This document shows positions 17,844-26,375 of a DNA stretch of 64,000 nt, piece after piece. The translations under genes were made by a program, and so were the position numbers. The stretch's first letter is position 1. The number at the start of each line of letters is the position of its first letter. Source of the stretch: Candidatus Oscillibacter excrementigallinarum. Lineage in GTDB: Bacteria > Bacillota > Clostridia > Oscillospirales > Oscillospiraceae. The notes under the pieces are model-generated. The model was not told the origin of the DNA, ran no database searches, and saw nothing but the letters and a program-made list of their open reading frames with translations. The stretch lies in NCBI GenBank assembly GCA_019118245.1, contig DWZJ01000022.1, positions 22,914-86,913 of the forward strand. The letters are read 5' to 3'.

Positions 17844-17900
17844 TACGGATGAAAAGAGAAGCCTGGCGGAAAAGGGATATGGCTTGTCAGCGTCGTGATA

Positions 17901-18725
17901 TCAAGCCTTTTGGAAGATATGGATGCGGAAGGAGATGCGGGTGGTAAGGGCGTCCAGAGCCGCCAGCCGCTCCGCTCCCGCCTTGGGGGTCTTCCAGTAG
18001 TAGGGCGTCATCTGGAACAGGGCGTGGATGTCCGCCTGACAGGGGAGAGTGATGGTGCCCTCCACCGGCACGATGGCCTGATAGACAAAGCCCTCGTAGG
18101 GCGTCTCCTTCTCCTGATTGGGGTAGGGCTGGTCATAGAGCACCTGCTTCAGTTCCCACAGGTGGTCCGGGCCGGGGACCACATAGAGGAAATATCCGCC
18201 CGGTTTCAGCACCCGGCGGAACTCCTCCAGTGCCAGGGGAGAGAAGCAGTCCAGCAGGAGGTCCACCGTTTCGTTCGCCACCGGCAGATGATAGGAGGAG
18301 GCCACTGCCCACTCGATGCCGGACTCCCGCTTGGCGGCGGACCGAAGGATGGCCTTGGAGATATCCGTCCCCGCCATCCGGGGAGATCTCCCGGCGGCGG
18401 TCAGGGCCTGGAAGATGCCGGCGGTGTAGTACCCCTCTCCGCAGCCCACATCCAAAATCACCGGAGAATCGCCGGAGAGAGACAAAATCTGACAACAGAG
18501 CGTATTCAGAAGGGAATGATAATACCCCTTGGAGAGGAATTCCCGCCGGGCGGCGGCCATCCCCTTGTCGTCTCCCGGCGCGGCGGAGTGCTTTTGATTG
18601 GGCGGCAGCAGATAGGTGTAGCCCTCCCGGGCGATATCATAGCCGTGGCGATTCGGACAGCGGTAGACATGCGTCTCCCGCAGCAGGGGCGCGCCGCAGA
18701 CCGGGCAGCGAAAGAGGCTCTCCAT
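17901..18725 (-). CDS. RlmA-like rRNA (guanine-N1)-methyltransferase
   Basis: A 274-residue SAM-dependent methyltransferase. The N-terminus holds a zinc-binding motif (FRCPVCGAPL ... YRCPNRHGYD), followed by a Rossmann fold with the SAM motif ILDVGCGEGYY and FSPLALEEFRRVLKPGG. This matches RlmA proteins, which methylate G745 (RlmAI) or G748 (RlmAII/TlrB, tylosin resistance) in helix 35 of 23S rRNA. The ATG at 18725 overlaps the MATE stop codon (TGATG), so the pair is coupled. A Gram-positive host would favour the RlmAII type, but the sequence alone does not settle it. Confidence 0.82.
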   Translation of the reverse strand: MESLFRCPVCGAPLLRETHVYRCPNRHGYDIAREGYTYLLPPNQKHSAAPGDDKGMAAARREFLSKGYYHSLLNTLCCQILSLSGDSPVILDVGCGEGYYTAGIFQALTAAGRSPRMAGTDISKAILRSAAKRESGIEWAVASSYHLPVANETVDLLLDCFSPLALEEFRRVLKPGGYFLYVVPGPDHLWELKQVLYDQPYPNQEKETPYEGFVYQAIVPVEGTITLPCQADIHALFQMTPYYWKTPKAGAERLAALDALTTRISFRIHIFQKA

Positions 18726-20110
18726 CACAGTCCCTCTTCCGTCACGTTGTTGATCCACTTCCGGCTCCGCAGCCGCAGGATGCCCCAGGGGCACTTGCAC
18801 ACGTTCTCCGACTGGATGCACAGGCATACCACTGCCACCGGCGCATTGAACACCAGAGCCGTCAGGAAGGTCAGGGGCACGGCGATGACCCACTGGCAGC
18901 TGAGATCGATGATGGAGGCCATGCGGGAATCGCCGCCGGCACGGAGCAAGCCGGTGATGTTGGTGATGTCAAAGGCCTTCAGAGGCAGCATAAAGAGATA
19001 GATCACGCACATGGTAACGGCAATTTCAAATGCCAGCCCCTCCAGATGGAACAGGGGATAGAGGTAGGGAATGAACACGGTGGGCAGCAGCACCGCCAGG
19101 CACGCGGACACCAACAGGCCCACCCCGAAGGAGACTGCCAGCAGGCAGCAGCCCAAGGAGTAAACCTCCTCCCGGTCGGCTCCCTCACCAATTCGCTTGC
19201 CCACGATGACAGCAGTAGCTCCCGCCACGCCGAAGCAGGCCACGGTGGAGAACTTGTCGATGTTGCCCATGATGGCATAGGCCGCAAGCATATCAGTGCT
19301 GATGACCATGTGGCCCATGATGGCGGTCATGACGCTGACGCCCAGGCCCCACAGGATCTCATTGACCAAAACAGGGGTGGCATACTTCAAAAAGCTGCGG
19401 ACCATGGCCCGGCCTGGCCGCAGCAGCAGGCGGAGCATCAGCGGTACTCGGCGGTAGTGAGGGGCATAGAGGGCCACGATGAGGAACTCCAGCACGCGGG
19501 AGATCAGCGTGGCGATGGCCGCACCGGTGATGCCCATGGCCGGGGCGCCGAACTTGCCGAAAATCAGGACATAGTTCAGGCAGGTGTTGGTCAGCATGGA
19601 GATGCCGAATACGATCATGCCCATGGCGGGGTTCTCCGTGCTGCGCTGCATCCCGATGTAGACGGAGCTGATGGTGTTGAAGATGTAGCTGAGGCCCACG
19701 ATCCGGAGATAGGGGGCGCCCAGCTCGATGAGCAGATCGTTGTTTGTCACCAGGGCCATGACCTGGAGGGGGAAGCAGAACAGCACCACGGCCGCTGTCA
19801 CCGCGATGATCAGGCCGGCGTAAAGGCTGACGCCCATACAGCGGTTGATGTTCTCCGTGTCCCCCTTGCCCCAGTACTGGCTGGCCAGGACGGAGAGGCC
19901 GCTGAGCAGCCCCAGAATGATGATCTGCAGCAGGTAGATGGGCGTGTTGGCGGCGGTGACGGCGGAGAGCTCGTTCTGCCCCAGCATGCCCACCATAAAG
20001 GTGTCCACAAAGCCCAGGGATGTGGTGATCAGATTCTGTAGGATCAGCGGCAGGGCCAGGCGGAACAGCCGCTTGTAGAAGCCGGGCTTCCGGTGAAGAT
20101 GACGGAACAT
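18725..20110 (-). CDS. MATE family multidrug/cation antiporter
   Basis: A 461-residue membrane protein with twelve predicted helices in two repeats; the first helix contains LALPLILQNLITTSLGFVDT, a MATE hallmark, and GLLSGLSVLASQYWGKGD follows. MATE proteins export drugs or metabolites using Na+ or H+ gradients. It is co-transcribed with the RlmA-like gene and convergent with the ABC-F gene, giving three potential antibiotic-tolerance functions side by side. The last 30 residues are charged and contain KCPWGILRLRSRKW. Confidence 0.92.
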   Translation of the reverse strand: MFRHLHRKPGFYKRLFRLALPLILQNLITTSLGFVDTFMVGMLGQNELSAVTAANTPIYLLQIIILGLLSGLSVLASQYWGKGDTENINRCMGVSLYAGLIIAVTAAVVLFCFPLQVMALVTNNDLLIELGAPYLRIVGLSYIFNTISSVYIGMQRSTENPAMGMIVFGISMLTNTCLNYVLIFGKFGAPAMGITGAAIATLISRVLEFLIVALYAPHYRRVPLMLRLLLRPGRAMVRSFLKYATPVLVNEILWGLGVSVMTAIMGHMVISTDMLAAYAIMGNIDKFSTVACFGVAGATAVIVGKRIGEGADREEVYSLGCCLLAVSFGVGLLVSACLAVLLPTVFIPYLYPLFHLEGLAFEIAVTMCVIYLFMLPLKAFDITNITGLLRAGGDSRMASIIDLSCQWVIAVPLTFLTALVFNAPVAVVCLCIQSENVCKCPWGILRLRSRKWINNVTEEGL

Positions 20111-20148
20111 GATAGAAACCTCTTGAAGATGTGAAAAGTCAATGTGCC

Positions 20149-21285
20149 TTACAGCATCGGCATCCGGGTGTCGTGGTGGCGCCGCAGGGCGTCCGCGCAG
20201 GCATCGATATCGGCGGCGGTGGTCTCCGGGCCGAAGCTGAGGCGGATGACGCCGCCGGAGACCTTCTTCGGCAGCTTCAGGGCGGCGATGACGTGGCTGG
20301 GCTTGCCCTGGTGGCAGGCGGAGCCGGCGGAGATGCAGATGCCCTGCCGCCCCAGGTCGTTGACGATGTTCTGGCTGGGCCAGCCCACCAGGGAGACGGA
20401 GAGCACATGGGGCGCCCCGCCCGGCGCGGAGAGCACTTTCAGATCCGGGATGGCGGAGAGCCGCTCCACGGCATAGTCCCGGATCTGGGCCATGTGGCGG
20501 AGCTTCTCGTCCAGGTTTTCCAGCCGCAGTTCCACGGCCTTGGCGAAGCCGGCGATCTGGGCCGTGGCCTCGGTGCCGGCCCGGAGGCCGCTCTCCTGCT
20601 CGCCGCCGGCCAGCAGGGGCTTGGGATTCCGGACCCGGGGGCCGATGTACAGGGCCCCGATGCCCTTGGGCCCGCCGATCTTATGGGCGGAGATGGTGAT
20701 GAAGTCCGCCCCCAGGGATCTGGCGGTGAAGGGGACTTTCAAGAAGCCCTGGACCGCGTCGGTGTGGAGCAGGGTCTGGGGATTCCTCGCGGCCAGGCCC
20801 TTGGCGATCTCCGCGAGGGGATAGAGGTTCCCCAGCTCGTTGTTCACCAGCATGACGGAGACCAGCGCCGTGTCCGGCCGGACGGTGGAGAGCACCTGCT
20901 CGGCGGAGATGGAGCCGTCCTGGGCCGGGGCCAGATAGGTGACCTCGTACCCCTGGCGTTCCATCCAGCGGCAGGACTCCAGCACGGCGCTGTGCTCCAC
21001 GGCGGTGGTGACGATGTGTTTCCCCACATGGCGGTTCTGCCAGCAGGCGGCGGTGACGGCCCAGTTGTCCGCCTCCGTGCCGCAGGAGGTGAAGAACAGC
21101 TGCTTGGCGTCACAGCCCAGGGCACCGGCGACGGTGCGGCGCCAGGACTCCACCCGGCGCTTCATCTCCAGCCCCATGGGATACTGGGAGCTGGGGTTGC
21201 CGAACTGTCCGGTGAGCACCTCGTACATGACATCCGCCACTGCCCGGGGGACGGGCGTGGTGGCGGCGTGGTCCAGATAGATCAT
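20149..21285 (-). CDS. Cysteine desulfurase (NifS/IscS family)
   Basis: A 378-residue PLP enzyme taking sulfur from cysteine for Fe-S clusters or tRNA thiolation. It starts MIYLDHAATTPV as the family does; the PLP lysine is in ISAHKIGGPKGIGALY and the persulfide cysteine in ISAGSACHQGKPSH. It is divergent from mtaB, a tRNA methylthiotransferase with two Fe-S clusters, so a supply role is plausible. The active-site loop is short, as in NifS-like group II enzymes. No IscU partner is next to it. Confidence 0.93.
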   Translation of the reverse strand: MIYLDHAATTPVPRAVADVMYEVLTGQFGNPSSQYPMGLEMKRRVESWRRTVAGALGCDAKQLFFTSCGTEADNWAVTAACWQNRHVGKHIVTTAVEHSAVLESCRWMERQGYEVTYLAPAQDGSISAEQVLSTVRPDTALVSVMLVNNELGNLYPLAEIAKGLAARNPQTLLHTDAVQGFLKVPFTARSLGADFITISAHKIGGPKGIGALYIGPRVRNPKPLLAGGEQESGLRAGTEATAQIAGFAKAVELRLENLDEKLRHMAQIRDYAVERLSAIPDLKVLSAPGGAPHVLSVSLVGWPSQNIVNDLGRQGICISAGSACHQGKPSHVIAALKLPKKVSGGVIRLSFGPETTAADIDACADALRRHHDTRMPML

Positions 21286-21395
21286 GAAAGAATATCTCCT
21301 TACAGTTGGGCCTTGCCCAACGATGAAAATTACAGTATAATCAAAGCGCGTCTAAACATTATATAAAGATTTTGCGGAAAGTGCAAGGAGATTCC

Positions 21396-22685
21396 ATGAA
21401 AGTTGCCATCTACACCTTGGGCTGCAAGGTGAACCAATACGAGACCCAGGCCATGGAGCAGGCGCTGCGGGCCCGGGGGCACGCCATCGTGCCCTTCGGG
21501 GAGGAGGCGGATGCCTACATCGTGAACACCTGCTCTGTCACGGCGGTCAGTGACCAAAAATCCCGTCAGGTGATCCACGGCGTCCAGCGGAGGCACCCCG
21601 GCGCGGTGGTGGCGGTGTGCGGCTGCTACTCCCAGACCCACGCCGACGATGTGCGGAAGCTGGGGGTGGACCTGATCGCCGGCACCGGCGACCGGACGGG
21701 CTTCCTCCATCTGCTGGAGGAGGCCGCGGCGGAAAAGCGTCAGATCGAGGCCATCGACCAGCCCTTTGAGCGGCGGGTGTTCGAGGTCCTGCCTGCCGGC
21801 GGGCTGGAGGGCCGCACCCGGGCCATGCTGAAGGTGGAGGACGGGTGCGTCAACTTCTGCACCTACTGCATCATCCCCTACGCCCGGGGCAGGGTCCGGT
21901 CCCTGCCCATCCCCACCGCCGTGGAGCAGACCCGGAAGCTTGCGGCGGAGGGCTACCGGGAGATCGTGGTGACGGGCATCGAGATCTCCTCCTGGGGCCA
22001 GGATCTGAAGACCGGCGAGACGCTCATCGACCTGCTGGAGGCCGTCTGCGATGCCGCGCCCGGGGTCCGGGTCCGACTTGGGAGCCTGGAGCCCCGGACC
22101 ATCACCGAGGACTTCTGCCGCCGTGCGGCGGCCCTGGCCAACCTCTGCCCCCAGTTCCACCTGTCCATGCAGTCCGGGTGCGACGCCACCCTGAAGCGGA
22201 TGAACCGGAAGTACGACACCGCCCGGTATCTGGAATCCGTTGCACTGCTGAACCAGTATTTTGACCACCCCGCCGTCACCACGGACCTGATCACCGGGTT
22301 TCCGGAGGAGACGGAGGAGGAGTTTGCCCAGACCCTGGACTTCCTCCGCCGGTGCGGCTTTGCCCAGATGCACATCTTCCCCTACTCCGTCCGGCCCGGC
22401 ACCCCGGCGGCAAAAATGCGCCAGGTGCCGAAAGCCGTGAAGGAGGAGCGGGCCCACCGGGCGGCAGAGGCGGCGGCGGAGCTCCACCGGAAGTATCTGG
22501 AGGACTGCGTGGGGGCGGTGTACCCCGTCCTCTTCGAGCAGCCCAGGGACGGCAGGTATGTTGGCCACGCCCCCAACTACATGGAGGTGCTGGCAGAGGG
22601 CGCGGACCTGCACAACCAGATCCGGAACGTGAAGATCACCGGCACCGACGGAGAGTCCCTGCTGGGGGAGGTTTTGGAGGACTGA
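21396..22685 (+). CDS. mtaB: tRNA t6A37 methylthiotransferase MtaB
   Basis: A 429-residue radical-SAM enzyme converting t6A to ms2t6A at position 37 of ANN-decoding tRNAs. The N-terminal UPF0004 domain (YTLGCKVNQYETQAM; CSVTAVSDQKSRQ; CGCYSQ) supplies three cysteines for one cluster; the radical-SAM motif is GCVNFCTYCIIPYARG; a TRAM domain ends the protein. The ATG at 21396 follows AAGGAG, while the frame's earlier TTG has no ribosome site. The start of the next gene is 1 bp beyond its stop. Confidence 0.95.
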   Translation: MKVAIYTLGCKVNQYETQAMEQALRARGHAIVPFGEEADAYIVNTCSVTAVSDQKSRQVIHGVQRRHPGAVVAVCGCYSQTHADDVRKLGVDLIAGTGDRTGFLHLLEEAAAEKRQIEAIDQPFERRVFEVLPAGGLEGRTRAMLKVEDGCVNFCTYCIIPYARGRVRSLPIPTAVEQTRKLAAEGYREIVVTGIEISSWGQDLKTGETLIDLLEAVCDAAPGVRVRLGSLEPRTITEDFCRRAAALANLCPQFHLSMQSGCDATLKRMNRKYDTARYLESVALLNQYFDHPAVTTDLITGFPEETEEEFAQTLDFLRRCGFAQMHIFPYSVRPGTPAAKMRQVPKAVKEERAHRAAEAAAELHRKYLEDCVGAVYPVLFEQPRDGRYVGHAPNYMEVLAEGADLHNQIRNVKITGTDGESLLGEVLED

Positions 22686-22686
22686 C

Positions 22687-23262
22687 ATGAAGAGCCACTT
22701 TTTCGCCTACATCTCCCGGATGCGGTTCATCCAGCGGTGGGCCCTGATGCGCAACACCGCCCCAGAGAATGTCCAGGAGCACAGCCACCAGGTGGCGGTG
22801 CTGGCCCACGCCCTGGCGGTGATCCGCAACGAACAGTTCGGCGGGCATCTGGACCCCGGCGCCGTGGCGGTGGCGGCGCTGTACCACGACGCCAGCGAGA
22901 TCCTGACCGGCGATATGCCCACCCCCATCAAGTACGACAACCCCGCCATCCGCAGTGCCTACCGGGACGTGGAGGCGGTGGCGGAGAAGAAGCTGCTCCA
23001 GATGCTGCCGCCGGAGCTCCAGGGGGTGTACGAACCCATCCTGACGGAGGCGGACCCGGAGATCCGGCAGGTGGTGAAGGCGGCGGACAAGCTCTCCGCC
23101 TACATCAAATGCGTGGAGGAGCTGAAAGCCGGCAACAACGAGTTCCGGCAGGCCGCCGCCCAGACCCGCCATGCGCTGGAGGGATATGGACTGCCAGAGG
23201 TGGCCTATTTCCTGGAGACCTTTCTGGACAGCTTCTCCCTCACCCTGGACGAGCTGCAATGA
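22687..23262 (+). CDS. YfbR-like 5'-deoxynucleotidase (HD domain)
   Basis: A 191-residue HD-domain hydrolase. The N-terminus MRFIQRWALMRNTAPENVQE and the metal site (EHSHQVA; LYHDASEILTGDMPTPIKY; AADKLSAYIKC) match Escherichia coli YfbR, which removes phosphate from deoxyribonucleoside 5'-monophosphates. It probably helps control nucleotide pools. It is coupled to mtaB (1-bp gap) and ends at a strong terminator. Confidence 0.9.
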   Translation: MKSHFFAYISRMRFIQRWALMRNTAPENVQEHSHQVAVLAHALAVIRNEQFGGHLDPGAVAVAALYHDASEILTGDMPTPIKYDNPAIRSAYRDVEAVAEKKLLQMLPPELQGVYEPILTEADPEIRQVVKAADKLSAYIKCVEELKAGNNEFRQAAAQTRHALEGYGLPEVAYFLETFLDSFSLTLDELQ

Positions 23263-23270
23263 TGTGAAAA

Positions 23271-23304
23271 CATCCCCGGCGCTGTGCGCCGGGGATGCTT
23301 TTTT
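23271..23304 (+). terminator. Rho-independent terminator of mtaB-yfbR
   Basis: A perfect 12-bp stem (23271-23282 with 23286-23297) with a 3-nt loop and six T residues. Confidence 0.92.
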
Positions 23305-23313
23305 ACCAGTTCC

Positions 23314-24525
23314 TTATTGGCCCAGCTTGGAGCAGATCAGTCCGCCCAGGCGGCGGACGCCCTCTTCGATCAGATCCTCCGGCGTGCTGCCGAAGCTCAT
23401 GCGCATACAGTTCTTTCCCCGGCCGTCATGGTCGGAGAAGAAGCCCTCGCCCTCCACAAAGGCCACGCCCACGGCCGGGTCCGCGGTGGACTCCCGCAGC
23501 AGGGCGGTGGTGTCGATGCCGCCGGGCAGCTCCACCCAGGTGAAGAGGCCGCCGTCCGGATAGCTGTGCTTGGTGCCCGCGGGGAAGTACCGGTCGATGC
23601 TCTGGAGCATCACGTCCCGGCGCTTGCGGTACAGGTCGCAGATCATCTTGTGGTGGGCGGGGTAGTAGCCCCGCTTGAAGAACTCCGCGCAGAGGATCTG
23701 GGGCAGCATGGAGGTGTGGGAGTTGGTGGCGGCCTTCACGTCCACCAAATGCCCAATGGTCTCCGCGTCCGCCACCACATAGCCCAGGCGGGAGCCGGGG
23801 GAGAAGATCTTGGAGAAGCTGCCCGCCATCACCACATGGTCCGTGGCGTCAAAGTGCTTGATGGGGAACAGGTCCTCGCCGCTGTAGCGGATATCCCGGT
23901 AGGGGTCGTCCTCCAGCACCAGCACGTCGTATTTTGCGGCCAGCTCCGCCACGGCCTTCCGCCGCTCCAGGCTGAGGGTGCGGCCGCTGGGATTCTGGAA
24001 GGTGGGGTTGGTGTAGATCATCTTGGGATGGAACTGCCGGATCTTCCGCTCCAGGTCCTCCGGCAGCAGGCCGTCGTCGTCCATGTCCACGCTGACGCAT
24101 TTAGCCTGGAACAGGTCGAAGATCTCCACGGACTGGACGAAGGTGGGGGCCTCCAGCAAGATCACGTCGCCGGGGTCGATGTACGCCTGGCAGGTCAGGT
24201 TGATGCCCTCCAGGCCGCCGGCGACGATCATGACGTTTTCCACGCCGCAGTCGATGCCCTTGGGGGCCAGCAGGTCCCGGACCACCACTTCCCGCAGGTC
24301 CCGCACCCCGATGAGGGGGCCGTACTGCAGGGCCTCCACGCCCCGGCCGTCTGTCTGCAGGATCTCGTCCGCCAGAAGGCGGATGGTGTCCACCGGCAGG
24401 GCTTCTCTGGCGGGAGAGCCGCCGCCGAAGGAGATGACGTTCGGATCGATCATGGACCCGAACAGCCCTCTGACCACATTGGCCGTGAAGGCCATATTTT
24501 CCATGCGCTTGGCGTAAGGTACCAT
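23314..24525 (-). CDS. PLP-dependent aminotransferase (class I/II, LysN/2-aminoadipate type)
   Basis: A 403-residue aminotransferase of fold type I. The PLP lysine is in MAGSFSKIFSPGSRLGYVV, the Asp/Tyr cofactor contacts in LEDDPYRDIRY, and the substrate Arg near the C-terminus in NCMRMSFGSTPED. This subgroup includes 2-aminoadipate and branched or aromatic amino acid aminotransferases; no DNA-binding MocR domain is attached. The ATG at 24525 follows GGGAGG; the upstream open extension is unlike the family. It stands alone, convergent with yfbR. Confidence 0.88.
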   Translation of the reverse strand: MVPYAKRMENMAFTANVVRGLFGSMIDPNVISFGGGSPAREALPVDTIRLLADEILQTDGRGVEALQYGPLIGVRDLREVVVRDLLAPKGIDCGVENVMIVAGGLEGINLTCQAYIDPGDVILLEAPTFVQSVEIFDLFQAKCVSVDMDDDGLLPEDLERKIRQFHPKMIYTNPTFQNPSGRTLSLERRKAVAELAAKYDVLVLEDDPYRDIRYSGEDLFPIKHFDATDHVVMAGSFSKIFSPGSRLGYVVADAETIGHLVDVKAATNSHTSMLPQILCAEFFKRGYYPAHHKMICDLYRKRRDVMLQSIDRYFPAGTKHSYPDGGLFTWVELPGGIDTTALLRESTADPAVGVAFVEGEGFFSDHDGRGKNCMRMSFGSTPEDLIEEGVRRLGGLICSKLGQ

Positions 24526-24667
24526 CCTGTCTTGTCCTCCCTTTTTCCGGCGCGCACCGGCGCCGCTGTGTGATAAGATGTTCCTACTATACCACAGAAG
24601 GGACGGAAACTCAATTCCCGAAAAAGGGACCGTCCCGGGGCAGCGCCCCGGGACGGGAGAGAAGACG

Positions 24668-25819
24668 CTATTCCAGGGGGATCTCCACATCCCCCACCCG
24701 GACGGCGGCCACCTGGCCCACGTCCAGCAGGTCCTGGAACTGGCTGGTGAAGCTGGCGGAGGTATAGGTGCCGCCTTCTCCGCCGCGGCTGCCGCCGCCG
24801 GTCAGGCCGGAGGTCGGCGCGGACACCGGCTGGACGGTGCCGTCCCGGAACACCAGGGCGGTGTCCGCCCGAAGTTCACCGATCTTCCGATACGGGGTAC
24901 CGCCGGAGGCCTCCACGCTGAGAGAGAAGGGGGACACCGAGACTTGGATAGCGCGGCCGTCCTCCTGCCAGGAGCCGGTCAAAGTCTGGGAGATGGCCTC
25001 CGGCTGGAAGGTGAGGATGGCTGGGTGGTCTGTCACCGCCGTGTCCACGCCGTTCACCCGCAGAACGGGCGGCAGAACTAGCAGAGTCAGGGGCTGGGCG
25101 GTGAAGTCCAGGTCACCGTCCTTCGCCGTGATGCTGCAAAGGTAGGTGAGGGTGTGGCTCTCTGGTGCATAGCCCTGACTGGCTACCTCGCCGGAACTCC
25201 CGGAGGTGTAGTGAGAGATACAGTCCTCCGCTAGGGCGTTGCCGGTGATCCCGGTGTAATGGCAGTAGGAGAGAAAGTCTGCCCAGTCAATATCCGCCCA
25301 TTTGTCCTGATCTGCGGCTTTTAGATCCTCCCAGGAGAAGTCCCCGGTGAGATAGTAGTCGACGGGCACCGGAACAATCATATGGTCGGATGAGGGGCTG
25401 CTGTCCGCCTGCTGGACTGCCGCCCGGTCCACCGTGTCCGGCAGATGGTAGTCCAGGATCAGATAGAGGCTTTTCTCACTGACCAGGGCCTGCCGCACTG
25501 TCAGGGTCACATCGTCGCAAACCGAAGTGACATGCACCTCCTGAAACGCCGCCTGCCCCATGGGGGTGGAGGCGGCCCACGCCCCAAATCGGCTGGCGAG
25601 AATGGCGTCCCAGTTGGCGACGACCACCGCCCCGGCGGAGACCGTCAGAAGGACGATCAGCACCGCCGCCAGCGCCGCCTTGCGGACAAAGCCCTTGGGC
25701 CGAAAGACGGCGGGCCGCGCCTGTGGCGTCGGCTCTGCCGACAAAACGGCCTCCCGCAGCCGGGACTCCAGCTCCGGCGGGGGCGCGCAGTGTTCCATTG
25801 CGTCGCGATAGCGATTCAT
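24668..25819 (-). CDS. DUF4179-type anti-sigma/envelope protein
   Basis: A 383-residue bitopic protein: a cytoplasmic N-terminus of about 50 residues, one membrane helix (AALAAVLIVLLTVSAGAVVVA, about residues 50-70) and a large extracytoplasmic domain. The layout and position match DUF4179 proteins, encoded next to ECF-type sigma factors and thought to hold them at the membrane. The ATG overlaps the sigma stop (ATGA). The extracellular part has no enzymatic motif and may sense an envelope ligand. Confidence 0.72.
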   Translation of the reverse strand: MNRYRDAMEHCAPPPELESRLREAVLSAEPTPQARPAVFRPKGFVRKAALAAVLIVLLTVSAGAVVVANWDAILASRFGAWAASTPMGQAAFQEVHVTSVCDDVTLTVRQALVSEKSLYLILDYHLPDTVDRAAVQQADSSPSSDHMIVPVPVDYYLTGDFSWEDLKAADQDKWADIDWADFLSYCHYTGITGNALAEDCISHYTSGSSGEVASQGYAPESHTLTYLCSITAKDGDLDFTAQPLTLLVLPPVLRVNGVDTAVTDHPAILTFQPEAISQTLTGSWQEDGRAIQVSVSPFSLSVEASGGTPYRKIGELRADTALVFRDGTVQPVSAPTSGLTGGGSRGGEGGTYTSASFTSQFQDLLDVGQVAAVRVGDVEIPLE

Positions 25820-26292
25820 AAGTGTCCCTCCCATGCTGTCCGCAGGGCGTCCCGGCCCCGCTTCAGCCGCATTTTCACCGTGGGCACCGTCACCCCCAGG
25901 AGCCGCGCGATCTCCCGGAGGGAGTACCCCTCATAGTAGCGGAGGTGGATGGCCGTCCGCTGGGGCTCCGGCAGGGCGGCCACATGGTCCAGCAGGCCCA
26001 GCTCCTCCGGTGTGACGGCGGCGGATGCGGCCTCCAGCGGCAGGTCTGACCGGCTGGAGCGTTTCCAGGCGTCCCGGCACTGGTTCAGGGCCACCCGGAA
26101 CAGCCACCGCCGTTCGTGCTCCGGCGAGGCAAAGGCCGGCGCCCGGTACAGCCGCTTGCAGAACACCTCCTGCAAGACGTCCTCCGCGTCTGCCGGGTCC
26201 TTCATCTGGAGAAGGCAGAAGCGGTACAGAGAGGGCCCATAGGTCCGGTACACCTGCTCAAAGAGCCGCTCCGATTCGGTCACTGGCCTCAC
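25816..26292 (-). CDS. ECF-type RNA polymerase sigma factor
   Basis: A 158-residue sigma-70 family protein with region 2 (YGPSLYRFCLLQMKDPADAE, then DVLQEVFCKRLY) and region 4 (LPEPQRTAIHLRYYEGYSLR then LGVTVPTVKMRLKRGRD); regions 1 and 3 are missing, as in ECF factors. It is translationally coupled to the DUF4179 gene. Upstream lies TGACTTTTTG at about -40 relative to the start, which may be part of an autoregulated promoter, but the shared palindrome of the other two sigma genes is absent. Confidence 0.92.
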   Translation of the reverse strand: MRPVTESERLFEQVYRTYGPSLYRFCLLQMKDPADAEDVLQEVFCKRLYRAPAFASPEHERRWLFRVALNQCRDAWKRSSRSDLPLEAASAAVTPEELGLLDHVAALPEPQRTAIHLRYYEGYSLREIARLLGVTVPTVKMRLKRGRDALRTAWEGHL

Positions 26293-26345
26293 CTCCCTCT
26301 GCTTTGATTACGAATGAGCAGGGCAAAAAGTCACAGGGAGTTGCG

Positions 26346-26375
26346 AAAAAACGCCCGGCTTTTGCCGGGCGTTTT
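26346..26375 (-). terminator. Rho-independent terminator of recG
   Basis: A 12-bp stem (26348-26359 with 26364-26375) with a TTTT loop borders the recG stop. On the minus strand the stem is followed by six T residues (complement of 26346-26351). Confidence 0.88.
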
